From positions 186,001 to 250,000 of the forward strand of contig WHUX01000010.1 in the NCBI GenBank assembly GCA_015179025.1: a stretch of 64,000 nucleotides of DNA, given 5' to 3'. This DNA is from Terfezia claveryi (Eukaryota; Ascomycota; Pezizomycetes; Pezizales; Pezizaceae). Position 1 is the first letter of the stretch; each line of letters starts with the position of its first letter. The notes beneath the pieces were generated by a model that was not told where the DNA came from, ran no database searches, and saw only the letters and a program-made list of their open reading frames with translations. This document shows positions 50,441 through 60,882 of this stretch, piece by piece. A program made the position numbers and the translations under genes.

Positions 50441-51921
50441 TTACGGGCGCACAATCTCCCCCGCCGCTTTCCTAAGCCTATTCATCACTGCCAACCCCTC
50501 ATTTTCCTCCGCAATCCCCTCGACATGAATGACCGCCACGCCCCTCTCATCCAGCTCCCTCAGCGCCGCAAATAAGCCCCGAGAGATCTCCGCGCCGGAC
50601 GTGCCAAGGTATACTTCCTCTATGGTATATTTCGCACCCACCGCAGTTCCGGCGGTGGACCAGTTGGGGGCCCAGGTGCGTGTACGGATTATGCCTATGG
50701 AGGATGAGGATGAGATAGAGTTAGAGGTACAGTGTAGGGATGCGAGTAATTTTTCTACGGTGGGTGGTGGTGTGTTTTGTTCGTAGAGTACTACTTTTGC
50801 TTTTGGGCTATAATGCCTATACTTCATCCCTGGCACTAGTGGGACCTCTTCTCCATTCACTCCGATCAGTCCACTCTTTCCCAAGTCTATCTGCGCCCCA
50901 TTCACCTCAGTCTGCTGCCCTTTCCCACCCCCAGTAACCCTCCTGAGCCCCTCCTCCCCCGCCAAACAACCCCCCACAACCCCCCAACCTCCCTCAACAT
51001 CTCCACCGTGACCCCCCCGGGCCTCAGCACTCTCGGTGGGTCACACAAGCCACTCACAACCGTACTCTCCACCCCCACCTCCGCCTGGCCCCCATCCAAA
51101 ATCAATTCTATCCTCCCCTGCATATCCTTCCACACATGCGCCGCTGTCGTAGGGCTCGGGCAGCCACTTTTATTCGCGGAGGGCGCCGCAATCGGTAAAC
51201 CGCTCATGTGCGCAAGCGCAAGCGCTATAGGGTGCTTCGGCATCCTTACCGCGAACGTCGCCTGCTCCGCGGTAACCTCCTTTGCGAGTGGTGAGTGGGG
51301 TGGAAGCGGAAGTAGGATTGTTAGCGGGCCTGGCCAGAATCTGTTGATGAGCGGAATGTAGATGTCGGGGATGTCGTGGCCTGGAGGGAGGAGCGTGCGG
51401 AGTTGCGTGAGAGAGGAGATGTGCACGATTAGTGGGTTGTCTTGCGGGCGGGATTTTGCGGTAAAGATGGATTGGACGGAGGGGGAGGAGAGAGCATTGG
51501 CGCCGAGGCCGTAGACGGTTTCTGTGGGAAAGGCGATGGGGTGAGAGGTGTGGGAGAGGAGGGTAGAGGCGCGGGTAAGGTTTGCGAGGGTGGTGGTGTC
51601 GGTAATGTGTAGTGCGGGGGAGTGGAAGGGGTGCATGCTTGGGGGGAGGGAGGGGGAGGGCGTGAAGTGGATGGAGGAGGGGTCGACGGGGAGGATAGTG
51701 GTGGTGGTGAAGGGTGTGGTAGAGGAGTCTGGAGTTGTGAGTGCAGGCGGCGGGAGAGGGGGTATAGAGCGTGTCATAGTACCACTAGTGCTTGCGTGTG
51801 TGTTTGTGACCGTAGTGAAGCGGCGTAGGAATGGCCGCTGGAGGAGTTTGAGGAAGAGGATGGTGGGAAATGATGGACGGTTCGTTGTGAGGGACGATGT
51901 CGGTACCGCCGGTGGACACAT
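50441..51921 (-). CDS. SUA5: Threonylcarbamoyl-AMP synthase (tRNA t6A37), with an apparent frameshift
   Basis: The N-terminal part (51921 to about 50980) is a YrdC domain: AFPTETVYGLGANA, KSRPQDNPLIVH, NRFWPGPLTILLP, FAVRMPKHPIAL, LPIAAPSANKSG and RVLRPGGVTVEMLREVG. The C-terminal part (about 50970-50441), in another frame, is the Sua5 domain with GMKYRHYSPKAKVVLYE and a final MNRLRKAAGEIV. The enzyme makes threonylcarbamoyl-AMP from threonine, bicarbonate and ATP for the t6A base at position 37 of ANN-decoding tRNAs. An N-terminal basic, Ser/Thr-rich leader of about 45 residues (LLQRPFLRRFTTV) suggests a mitochondrial form, and the internal Met in TMTRSIPP could start a cytosolic form. The two frames meet in a linker containing two runs of six G (about 50960-50990). 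A sequencing or assembly indel is the simplest explanation. No intron with conventional sites and length restores phase. Confidence 0.9.
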
Positions 51922-52433
51922 ATATATATATATATATATATCTTCTCTCCTCCTGGAGTAATTGTAGTGTTTGTATGTTTGTATGTTGTTTGTTGTTGGT
52001 TGTTGGTTGTTGTATGTTTACGGGTAGTGGGGGTTTGAGGTTGTGAGGTTGATGGTAGTTTCATTTGATTGTTACTTTTGAGCATTTTTTTTTATTTTTT
52101 TTTAAAAGTTTTGTGGTGGGGTTATTTTTATTTTTATTTTTATTATTATTTTTATTATGTTTAGTAAAATATATGCTCTCGTGACCAGACTCTTAGTGCC
52201 TACGCTGTAATTATTTTAGTGCTACGGCTAAGAGTCTGGTAGTAACCTACTCCGAAATTGCACCTAGTGTCCTCCGCGCTCGGGGGAACTAGCGTGAAAT
52301 TCCAAACAGGCTATGCAATACGCTAGTGGCTTCGGAGCAGAATATGTAATACTATATAGAAAAGGATTTGTTTTTGAATGTAAATTGATTTTTGAACATC
52401 TCAACAAAAAATTCCGGAACACTGCCGGAATAC
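51922..52433. other. T-rich spacer with a hairpin related to the TIR element
   Basis: A (TA)n tract at about 51920-51940 and T/TTA-rich runs near 52085-52160 are followed by a hairpin at 52184-52240. Its 13-bp arms, ACCAGACTCTTAG and CTAAGAGTCTGGT, resemble the ends of the next element. Confidence 0.6.
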
Positions 52434-53406
52434 TGTTCTCGGTCCCAGACTCTTGTAGATACTTGCTCAGCGCCTTATAGGCTCGCTCCGGGCTTGCTCG
52501 GTGCCTTATACTGGGAAATATATGCCTTATATGCTTGCTCCAGGCAATATATACTTGCTCGGTGCCTCATATTGCTCCGGGCAATATATGCTCGCTCAGT
52601 GCCTTATATGCTTGCTCCGGACAATATTGGCTTGCTCGGTGCCTTATAGGCCTGCTCCGGGAAATACAGGCTTGCTCCTATAAAGCATATATTGCCTGGA
52701 GCAAGCATATAAGACACCACCGAGCAAGCCAATGTTGTCCGGAGCAAGCATATAAGGCACCTTGACTAAGACCAACCCATTAAAATCTGAGCCCGGAGCA
52801 GCTTTCTAGCTTTCTAGTCTCATAGGTTACTTAGAATAGCCAAAGTAAATGCTGCTCCGAGATCAAGTTACTGCCTCGAGACTATAATATAGTAGATAGT
52901 TGATACTCATAACCCCTCCAACTAAGACCAACCCATTGAAAACCTAAGCTCCGGAGCAGGTTTCTAGCTTTCTAGTCTTATAGGTTACTTAGTATAGCCA
53001 CAGAAAATCTTGCTCCGAGATCAAATCGCTGCTCCAAGATAGTAGATATCCTTGCTCTCATGACCAGATTCTTAGTGCCTCTGTAAATCGAGAGTCAAAC
53101 CCAAATCCTGTCCGACTCTCAAAACTAAAGATAATACCAAATCGAGTCAAACCAAATCCTGTCCAACTCTCAAAACTAGAGATAATACATTCTCAAATGA
53201 ACGAAATCCCAAACAAATGCTTTGGTAGACATTTATTCTGCTGTTGTCGTTATGACAATTGTGTATGCTTATGAAATATGCAGCTCAAAACAACGCTAGT
53301 AGCTCCGAAAACAGGCTATCTCGGAGATGCTAGCGCGTGCAGTTTCGGGAGCAGTTTAGTCTTGCAGATAAAAGTTATCACCGCCAAGAGTCTGGGACCG
53401 AGAACA
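52434..53406. mobile_element. 0.97-kb TIR element with internal tandem repeats
   Basis: The perfect 22-bp inverted ends read TGTTCTCGGTCCCAGACTCT inward at 52434-52455 and again, reversed, at 53385-53406. The left half is built of about 40-bp units (GCTTGCTCGGTGCCTTATA, GCTTGCTCCGGGCAATATA) in direct, and then from 52680 in inverted, orientation. Two tandem units starting ACTAAGACCAACCCATT begin at 52765 and 52921, a 156-bp period. No transposase ORF is present. I infer a non-autonomous DNA transposon with subterminal repeats. The target-site duplication is not clear. Confidence 0.8.
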
Positions 53407-53940
53407 TGCGAAGGGCGAATGTATGTGCGAACTGCAGAATGAGTGTGTCAGTAGGGTATTTAAGACAGGAGGATTTCCTTACTTTCATGTATAATCTTTT
53501 CATGCGATTCTCTTCATAGTATACGGATATACTCATCTTTCCGCACACGAAGAACGTATTCTTCAAGTGGAAGCAAAGAGTAGTTTGTTCTACCTACTTA
53601 CTCAGGTAGGTAGGTACTACTTAGCTTCTCTCTATTTCTATCCTGTCCTGTCCATTCATATAATAATAAATACTGTATACCTACCTACTTACTTATATGT
53701 ACATACATATCAAAATCAAAGGTGAATGACCTGTACGAAACGCCTCTTTTGAATATTTCATATCAATCATCAATTATATCAATATATTCCAAAACTAATT
53801 CAAAGCCAGTGTACTTCTTCTCTCTAGACTACTGCATGGGGTATAGTTGGGAGCAAACAAGTTGTAATATTATTCATATTCCCACAAACACTACAGTACA
53901 ATAATTATTGGCCGGGTTCCATCGGCGGCTTCACAAAAAA
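53407..53940. other. Spacer upstream of the methyltransferase gene
   Basis: It holds short ACCTACTTACT/AGGTAGGTAGGTA runs near 53590-53690. No gene was recognised. Confidence 0.45.
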
Positions 53941-53947
53941 TATACTA

Positions 53948-54774
53948 ATGCAGGAACTCACCCCCCCAGCCTGGGTGGTCCTGTCGCTTTACTGGCTCGT
54001 CACCATCCTCATCGACCTCATCCTCACCGACCCGAATCCCTCCTCCCCCGGAAGCCTCTCTCTACCACTGGTACTAGGGCTGAAACGAAAGCTCCACTAC
54101 CCTCCCCGCATGAGCCCCTCCTCGTCCGTCTCGCCACCAACCGCACCTTTCTCTACCTCTGCCGCGCCCACATCCTCATCCTCCCCGCCGCGTACCTGAC
54201 CCTCCTCAACTACCTTCACGCCGTGCCAGGGCACCTCCCATTCCTCCTCCCTTCCTCCTCCTCCTCCTTCTCCTCCTCCTTTCTGAACCTCGACCTCCTC
54301 TGCCCCAACTACCCCTCTGACTCCCCCACCTTCCTCCGTACCCTCCCCCCTTCCACTCTCCTCGGGATCTTGCTCGTTCTCCTCTCCGGCCCCATCCGCC
54401 TCCTCTGCTTCCACCAGCTCGGCCCCAGCTTCACCTTCACGCTGAACCCCCCCAAGACTGGCCTCGTCAAATCTGGGCTTTACAAATACGTGCGGCATCC
54501 CTCCTACACCGCCGCGATACTCTCCATGGTAGGTTATCTCCTAACGTTTGCCGCGCCGGGAGGCGTGGCCATGCGCTGTTTTTTTGGGGAGGATGACGGG
54601 TGGGGGAGGGGCAGGGTCCTGGTCGTGGCGGGGTCCTGTGTGATGGCCGTGGCGGTGGTGGAGATGTTTAGGGAGAGGATCAAGGGGGAGGAGATTTTTT
54701 TGCACGAAATGTTTGCGGCGGAGTGGACGGACTATGTGGGGAGGACGAAGAAGTTGGTGCCGTGGGTTTATTGA
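53948..54774 (+). CDS. Isoprenylcysteine methyltransferase (ICMT/PEMT)-family membrane protein, N-terminus unresolved
   Basis: The frame ending at 54774 carries the family signature: several hydrophobic helices (YLCRAHILILPAAYLTLLNYL, LLGILLVLLSGPIRLLCF), then GLVKSGLYKYVRHPSYTAAIL. These are followed by a membrane helix and the C-terminal block EEIFLHEMFAAEWTDYVGRTKKLVPWVY. The RHPxY motif and the E-x8-F-x3-W-x2-Y ending bind S-adenosylmethionine. Relatives methylate prenylated C-terminal cysteines, as STE14 does in the ER, or small lipids. The best N-terminus, an ATG at 53948 followed by the helix PPAWVVLSLYWLVTILIDLIL, lies in a different frame. The two must meet between about 54000 and 54130, and I found no convincing intron. 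The Ser-rich loop (SSSSSFSSSF) is unusual. Confidence is high for the family and low for the start. Confidence 0.75.
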
Positions 54775-56956
54775 ATGAGTGGTGGTAGGTGGTGGTAGTC
54801 TGGTTGGCACAACAATGTGAACGATAACGAGAATAGCATGAAAGTTGGCATGGCGTGCAAGCAAGGTTTCTTTTCATGGGAGCTTTCAAAAAGGCACTTG
54901 TATTCCAGACCGTACCATAGCTGAAACTTATGTATCGTTATAAAAATAACGTTACTCTCTATAAAACATGACGATACGCTTTCCCCCCTCGCAATCGATC
55001 CTCTCAATTTCATTGCCTTTAAAGCCTTGACGGAAACACGCATGACTTGATTATCGAGTTACAAAAAACCAACAAACAAACAGAGACGAGTGGAGAACAA
55101 GGGGGGAAAAAAAAAAGGAAAAAGAAAAAGAAACAATAAGAGTTTCTGGTCCCAATAAATAACACGCTTAAACAATCCCAATCCCAATCTCAATCCCAAA
55201 CAGCCAACAGCAGAGGAAAATAGAAATCCACGCACGACGAAGTAGAGTTGTTTGCATTCCCAGGACCGTGAAGAGTTGGGGATACGTATGCCGTCTCGCA
55301 CCTGAGAGGGAGATTGAGGCCCCATGTATCGTATCATCATAAGTTTGCTCCCCATCCCCTCCCTTCTCCTACTTCTCCTCCTTCCTCCTCCCTCTCCTCC
55401 TCTTCTCCTCCTCCTTCTTCCCCCCTCCTCCTTCCTTGAATATCCGCAAGGCACCGGTCGATATTTTCCCTGTTACCTTCCCCCCCCTATACCAACATCC
55501 GTTCCCAACTCTAGTTCTATCCTTATTTTTTTTTGCTTCATCCCACCATCAACCAACACCATCTCTTCTTCTCTTTCCTTTCCAATCAAACGTGGACAAG
55601 TTCCTAGCGTTTCCTCTCGAAATAGCTAGTTGACCCCATGAATGCGATGCTCTGGTCCATGACCCATTCGCCAACGTTGAGGTATTTGTCGACGGCGGAG
55701 CGGATGTCGGGGGATTCTATTTTCTCGGTTTTGAGTCTGGAGAAAGTGAGGGTTAGTGGTGCTGTTTTGGTGAAATTTAGAGGTGGTGAAGGGGAGAGGA
55801 GGGGGAAAGAGGTGGAGGGCCTCATCCGTGGGGGGCCTCATCCGTGGGGGGAAGATGGGTAAGTGGGGAATTGGGAGAGTTTGGGTAGTGAGTGGAGATA
55901 CGTGGGCATGAAAAAGGTAGGAATTTTGTATAGGAATTTTGTACGGGGATATGGCGTTGTGGTGAGAGAGGTGATATTGTCCCGAGGGGTACGCACGATA
56001 ATCCCGTTGAGCGTTTAACGCCAGCCAGAAACGCCGAAACTATACCACCCCGACCCCCAAATCAGTTATCGCATTCACTCTCTCACATCCATCTTATTTT
56101 CCCTATAGAGTGAAGAATAAAAGCATACTCAGAATAGCATCCACGCCATAATGAACAACTTTCCCGAGCTACATGTCGCCACCACAATCAATCAATTCCC
56201 ATCAGCCCCCACATGCACAGCATTCCCCACTTTCCAGGGTGAAACCGATCCAGCACTCACCACCATCTTGACGAGCAGGACCGCGAGTATGGAAAGTATG
56301 GTTGAAAAGGTGGAGGTGGTAGATTGGGAGAAGGGAGAGAGAATTGTTTGGTATATTTAGTTTCGATCGGGCTGGTTGGTTGGAGCTAACTTGTAGGGCG
56401 CCAGATGCGATGGGGGAAGCTTGTTGGTTTGCTTTGCTTGGCATGTGATTGATAGCTCATGTGAGTGTGGGGGCAGAATGACGCGTTTTGACGGATGACA
56501 CGACGTTGCAGAGAATCTGATAAGAGTAAATCTGGGTTATCTGATTCTACAACCTCTAGGCCTAACCCCAAGTCAGGGTCCTTCTTTTTTTTTTTATCTC
56601 GGTTTTTCGGGCGATTTACAGTCAGCTGATAATATCCATAATATTGGAGGTCGAAACGTGAATTGACATTTAACTGGCCCACCAATTTCTTACAAGTAAA
56701 GCAGAAAGCGGGGGATTGGCTAAATCGAAAGTCTCCCACCTGGACCCAGCGTTTCAGGTGAAGCTTCGGCATCTATCACGGACGTATATGGAACACTGAA
56801 CTGCGATCGACTGAGAGCTTGCAGTGTACAAAAATATAGATCTACTTTATCGTGATATATATATACAATTATCTACAAACTTCGGGATAAACCAGTCTCG
56901 ACACTTCCACTTCCCCTCTCACGGCACCAGGGTCTCCAGACGCGTCCCTTATGTGA
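54775..56956. other. Spacer with pyrimidine-rich tracts and possible small genes
   Basis: A TAGTCTGGTTGGCAC copy lies near 54797, just after the methyltransferase stop. A CTCCTCCTT-type tract fills about 55360-55430. A minus-strand terminal exon is plausible at about 55618-55736: after TTTCTCCAG it reads LKTEKIESPDIRSAVDKYLNVGEWVMDQSIAFMGSTS, with the stop at 55618-55620. An upstream exon was not found. A plus-strand ORF, 56151-56360, has an ordinary ATG context but no domain. Poly-A/T runs occur near 55109 and 56586. Confidence 0.4.
55618..55736 (-). CDS. Possible terminal exon of an unrecognised small protein
   Basis: After a good acceptor (CTTTCTCCAG) a 39-codon open segment shows codon use like coding DNA, with an ordered helix-like sequence SPDIRSAVDKYLNVGEWV. 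The first exon is not identified. Confidence 0.3.
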
Positions 56957-58090
56957 TCACGATCCAGCTATCGCCTCCTCCGCAGCCACCCTCTCCATCT
57001 CGACCCCCACCATCCATTTCCCCACCTCTTCCATTAACTTCTCCACCCCCTGCACGTCACCCTCCAGAATCCTCTCCAAATCATACACCGTGACTCCACA
57101 TCTATGATCTGTAATCCTCCCTTCCTTGAAATTATAGGTCCTTATCTTATCACTCCTGCCACCTCCACTCCCTACCACCTCAACCCCGCTTCCTCCACCC
57201 ATAGTCTTCCTCCTCATCGCCAACTCCTCCGCTTCTTTCTCCGCTCTCTTCCGTTCCGCAATCCGTGATCGTAGGATCCCCCATGCCTTTTCGCGGTTCT
57301 TGTGCTGCGATCGCGCATCTTGAATTGCTACAACAATCCCGGTTGGAATGTGCGTCAACCTCACAGCTGATTCCGTCTTATTCACATGCTGGCCCCCCGC
57401 ACCGCTCGCGCGCATAACATCAACCCTGACATCCTTCGGATCAACCGAATTCTCCGGATCCGCCTCCCCTTCGGGAAAAGACGGTAAAACCATAACCGTC
57501 GCAGTAGAAGTATGTACCCTCCCCTTCGTCTCCGTGACTGGAATCCTCTGTACCCGGTGAACACCGGACTCGCTCCGCACAAGATCATACGCCCCAGGTT
57601 TATCAATCGAGAAAATAGCCTCATGAATCGCGCACCCGCCAGAGATTGCCGCGTCGGTATCAAGCGAAATCATCGATATAGGCCACCCTTTCTCCTGGAA
57701 AAACTTTGTATACATTTCGTACAAATTCCACGCAAAAATTGCCGCCTCGTCACCACCTGTCCCAGGGCGAATTTCTATGATTGCGGGAAGATGCGCGAAC
57801 GGGTGAGGTGGGATCAGTGATGCGGCAAGTGCTTCTGCCAGAGTTTTTATCGCCGCCTTCGCATTCGAAACCTCGTCGAGCAACTCTTCGCGGGAAAATG
57901 ATGGATCGGACCATTCGAGCATATCCTTCGCCTGCTGGAGGTTGTAGAATCCCTCATCATAGTTCCGTAATGCCGTTGCTACTCGATCGAGTTTTCCGAT
58001 TTGGATAGCTGTGGCGGAGGAATAGTCTGCTTCGAGCTTGGATTTAAGTGTTGTGTGTTCTTCGGCGATGGAGCGTGCACGGTTGAGCAT
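56957..58090 (-). CDS. MRF1: Mitochondrial peptide chain release factor 1 (class I)
   Basis: 377 residues are seen from the Met at 58090, and the frame stays open upstream to about 58205. The upstream part, KDLKEGIYRDYS then IPKEDLHLPLG, is therefore probably part of the protein, and the mitochondrial presequence lies in an unresolved 5' exon. The PCRF domain (IIEIRPGTGGDEAAIFA) precedes RVQRIPVTETKGRVHTSTATV and the catalytic loop ASGAGGQHVNKTESAVRL, with GGQ at residues 232-234 of this frame. After it come TGIVVAIQDARSQHKNREKAW and YNFKEGRITDHR. The protein recognises UAA/UAG on mitochondrial ribosomes and triggers hydrolysis of peptidyl-tRNA. A Gly/Ser-rich insert (MGGGSGVEVVGSGGGRSD) before the final domain is characteristic of fungal homologues as far as I recall. 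Confidence 0.93.
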   Translation of the reverse strand: MLNRARSIAEEHTTLKSKLEADYSSATAIQIGKLDRVATALRNYDEGFYNLQQAKDMLEWSDPSFSREELLDEVSNAKAAIKTLAEALAASLIPPHPFAHLPAIIEIRPGTGGDEAAIFAWNLYEMYTKFFQEKGWPISMISLDTDAAISGGCAIHEAIFSIDKPGAYDLVRSESGVHRVQRIPVTETKGRVHTSTATVMVLPSFPEGEADPENSVDPKDVRVDVMRASGAGGQHVNKTESAVRLTHIPTGIVVAIQDARSQHKNREKAWGILRSRIAERKRAEKEAEELAMRRKTMGGGSGVEVVGSGGGRSDKIRTYNFKEGRITDHRCGVTVYDLERILEGDVQGVEKLMEEVGKWMVGVEMERVAAEEAIAGS

Positions 58091-58773
58091 TCCTAAAGGA
58101 AGATGGAGGTCTTCTTTGGGAATTAGGTGGGAAGGGAGGAGGCTGTAGTCTCGATAGATGCCCTCTTTGAGGTCCTTGATTTCATGAAAGCCACAGGAGG
58201 TTACTGGAAGGATTAGGGTCAGAAACAGGTTCCTTCAGGGGCGAGGTAGGAGAGGTGAAATGGAAGATGAATCTTGCCTTTATACCTCCGCTGTATGTGC
58301 TGCTCCGGTCGCTGTGCGCACTTTATAGGTCCAGGCCAAATGTGTCTATCTCTATTGTTTCTCGTGTTAATCGCTGGTATCTGCTGCCAAAGGCACCACG
58401 AAGCTCCAGTGTATCGTGCGCGGCATTGAGGCGACCGCAGTAACCGACGTCGCAATCGGCACAAATGTGAAGTGGGCCGCAGTGAGAACATTTGGTCAAG
58501 CAAGATTTAAGTCTGTGGGGGGAAAATCCGGGGGAGGAAAGGTTTTGGGACCGGTGCTTGGCACCACCACAGCCGACTACAAAATACAGTACAGATATCG
58601 GGCATTGATCAAGAGGGAGAGCAACTACTTTTTTATTATTCTCATTACCAAGGGACAGAAGAACGATATGCTAGAAAAATTAAAGATTACAAGTCTAGTC
58701 TCGCCAGTCTCGTCATAAGTTTTCATTTTCATTTTCATCCCCAAAAACATCCCACTTGCCATCCCGTTTCCCC
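58091..58773. other. 5' region of MRF1 and spacer
   Basis: The MRF1 frame continues open to about 58205. On the same strand, ORF 58503-58219 begins MLDQMFSLRPTSHLCRLRRRLLRSPQC, which looks like a mitochondrial presequence and may be the first exon. I could not join the two in phase. Confidence 0.45.
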
Positions 58774-60882
58774 CTACACTCCTCCAGGGAACCAAGTAGC
58801 AGCCTTTGGGTGCTTCTTATTGACCAGCTCTTCAAACCCAGCCTTCACATACATCTCGCACTCCTTCTTTGGCTTCCCTCTGATGCTAGTCACATGGAGC
58901 CCAGCCTTGCACTCGAGAGCCAACTTGAGATAGGGGTCGATATCATCTGGCGATCGTCCATGCGCTTTGATAATATCCATCACCACGTCACAGAAAGGGT
59001 GTTTACCATCTTGGTAACCATTGAAAATCCCTCCCTTTGAAACCCCAAGATGACAATCCGCGACGAATCTCTCAAGTTTATTGTCCCCCATTTTCTTCTT
59101 GAGTTGTCGGGGACAGAAAGACGTGCGGTATTTCTCTTGATGCTTGGAGATTCCCAGGCCAGTATCAAGCCAGACACGCTCCGTTTCGTCACCCCAGAAC
59201 TCACCGCAAGAACAAGGGAGCGTCTTTTTCTCAGAGTTCTGATTAAAGTTGTCCCATAGCTTGTAATCGTCGAGGGTGGTCATCTGAGGGAAGCGATCAT
59301 TGATACAAACCGGAAGGAAGAAGGAGCCTGGAGTGCTGGCATCCATAAAAGCCTGGGGCGAGAGCAGCTCTTCTTGGGTGGCGAACTTGCTAATGCTCTT
59401 GCCCGTTTTCTCCTGCTTGTATGTCTTGTAACTGGAGAGAATGATGTCTTCCGGTGTTACGAGCATTGGCCAGTCACCCATCTGATCCACCCCGAAGGGC
59501 TCCTCAACATGATGCCTCCACCAGTAACCCCGCCCAGACCACTTGTTCATATAACAGACACGGTTATCGATGCATGCCTTCAAGTTCTGGGGTCCAAGGT
59601 CGTCATTCTCGCAGCTGAAGGCATTCATTTTCCTGGTGCAATGAATATAAACACCCTGTGACTTCAATGCCTCAGAAAAGATTCGGTACTTCAAGGCATC
59701 TATGAGTCTCTTTTCCGCTTGATATCCGGACCACTGGTGCATCATCTGGGAATTCACAGCCAGGTATGAGCCACCTTCCAAAATTTGTCCGAGCATGGTA
59801 CCTCCGGTTGCATCAATCACCCGACTGCTGAAAGCTTCCTCCACTGCTTTCAGATTTTTGTGTCTGGTTTCGGTGATAAGTTGGGAAATTGCTATACCCA
59901 ACTCGGCGATGTTCAGGATCTGAGCCCTTTCGTAACCCTCCCAAGTCATAAGATCTGTGGCTGGGATTCCGAGAAATGGGACACCAGAAGCGAGAGCACC
60001 GTACCCAACCTGTGCCCATTTTGCAGCTGACTTTACACCGGAAAGGGTTTTCTCCAGAGTCTCCTTCTTCTCCATGAGTTCCATGGCTGCTTGATCGATC
60101 CCAGCGCCGTGGGGAGCTTCGGCATTGTCCGGAATCTCGGTAAGCTTGCTCTCAATGGCTTTCTCGAGAATGTGGAAGGGAACCATAGGTGCGAAAGTAA
60201 ACATTACAAAGCCCACAAAATCCTGCATCAATCTAATAGTCAACCGGAAGACCCTATCATGGTTGGTCTCTTGGGTCCAGTAAAATTTGGCAGCCAACAT
60301 GTCAGACCATTGACCCACGTTAACCTGTGCCGCAAGGAGAGCTTTGTCAGCTACCTCGATCACCTCAAGGTAGTGTCTACCGGCCGTCATGATAAGGTAA
60401 AGGGCCCTAGCATCATGAGGATCCTCGACTAAGCTAACAACTTCATTGCATGTCACCATACACGAGTGGGAAGATCCAACACTGCAACGGAAGTCGTTGC
60501 GACCCAAGAAAGCTTGTGCGAGGGACCCTAATATGCCGCGCGTACTATACTCTCGATCCCCGATAAAATCATGTGCCCAACGGCGCAAAAACTCGTTAGC
60601 CCCGGCATCATGCCAATTAGCGATTGTCAGGTCGAAAGCTGGACTCTGGCAGACTACTGCTGCTCCTTGGGAATATCGTTTATGCAACTGGTGAGGCTGC
60701 ATTGCGTCCCCATCGCCAGAAAGCGGAGAGATGGGAACAGAGGAAAGATAGGGGCTCCTAGTGTTGTTGGAGCCACCGATATTAATGCCAGCTGGGCCCT
60801 CTTTCAGGAATTTTTCTGCGGACCCGTTCGTAAGACCAAACAAGGTCAGAGCAACCGTAACAAATTTCTTGATACTGACCAT
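58774..60882 (-). CDS. Large secreted protein, unrecognised (702 residues)
   Basis: It is a single uninterrupted ORF. Residues 1-22 are a typical signal peptide (MVSIKKFVTVALTLFGLTNG). A dibasic KR at residues 68-69 (QLHKRYSQG) could be a Kex2 site that removes a propeptide. The next region (VVCQSPAFDLTIANWHDAGANEFLRRWAHDFI) and an HSCMVTCNEVV pair carry paired cysteines. The middle holds two hydrophobic or amphipathic stretches: DFVGFVMFTFAPMVPFHILEKAI, and then WAQVGYGALASGVPFLGIPATDLMTW followed by an ILNIAELGIAISQLI helix. The C-terminal third is Cys-rich (CTRKMNAFSCENDD, CIDNRVCYMNKW, LPCSCGEFWG, FCPRQL, DCHLG, FCDVV, CEMYV). I know no domain that matches. Extracellular location is well supported; function is unknown. 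Confidence 0.88.
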   Translation of the reverse strand: MVSIKKFVTVALTLFGLTNGSAEKFLKEGPAGINIGGSNNTRSPYLSSVPISPLSGDGDAMQPHQLHKRYSQGAAVVCQSPAFDLTIANWHDAGANEFLRRWAHDFIGDREYSTRGILGSLAQAFLGRNDFRCSVGSSHSCMVTCNEVVSLVEDPHDARALYLIMTAGRHYLEVIEVADKALLAAQVNVGQWSDMLAAKFYWTQETNHDRVFRLTIRLMQDFVGFVMFTFAPMVPFHILEKAIESKLTEIPDNAEAPHGAGIDQAAMELMEKKETLEKTLSGVKSAAKWAQVGYGALASGVPFLGIPATDLMTWEGYERAQILNIAELGIAISQLITETRHKNLKAVEEAFSSRVIDATGGTMLGQILEGGSYLAVNSQMMHQWSGYQAEKRLIDALKYRIFSEALKSQGVYIHCTRKMNAFSCENDDLGPQNLKACIDNRVCYMNKWSGRGYWWRHHVEEPFGVDQMGDWPMLVTPEDIILSSYKTYKQEKTGKSISKFATQEELLSPQAFMDASTPGSFFLPVCINDRFPQMTTLDDYKLWDNFNQNSEKKTLPCSCGEFWGDETERVWLDTGLGISKHQEKYRTSFCPRQLKKKMGDNKLERFVADCHLGVSKGGIFNGYQDGKHPFCDVVMDIIKAHGRSPDDIDPYLKLALECKAGLHVTSIRGKPKKECEMYVKAGFEELVNKKHPKAATWFPGGV

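Noticed and set aside
49520..50454. Lys-, Phe- or Pro-rich ORFs between the Bim1-like and SUA5 genes
   Set aside because: They translate poly-A, poly-T and GAA tracts.
53908..53947. Upstream start of the ICMT-like frame at 53908
   Set aside because: It begins with TTG, not ATG, and the leader encoded is not family-like.
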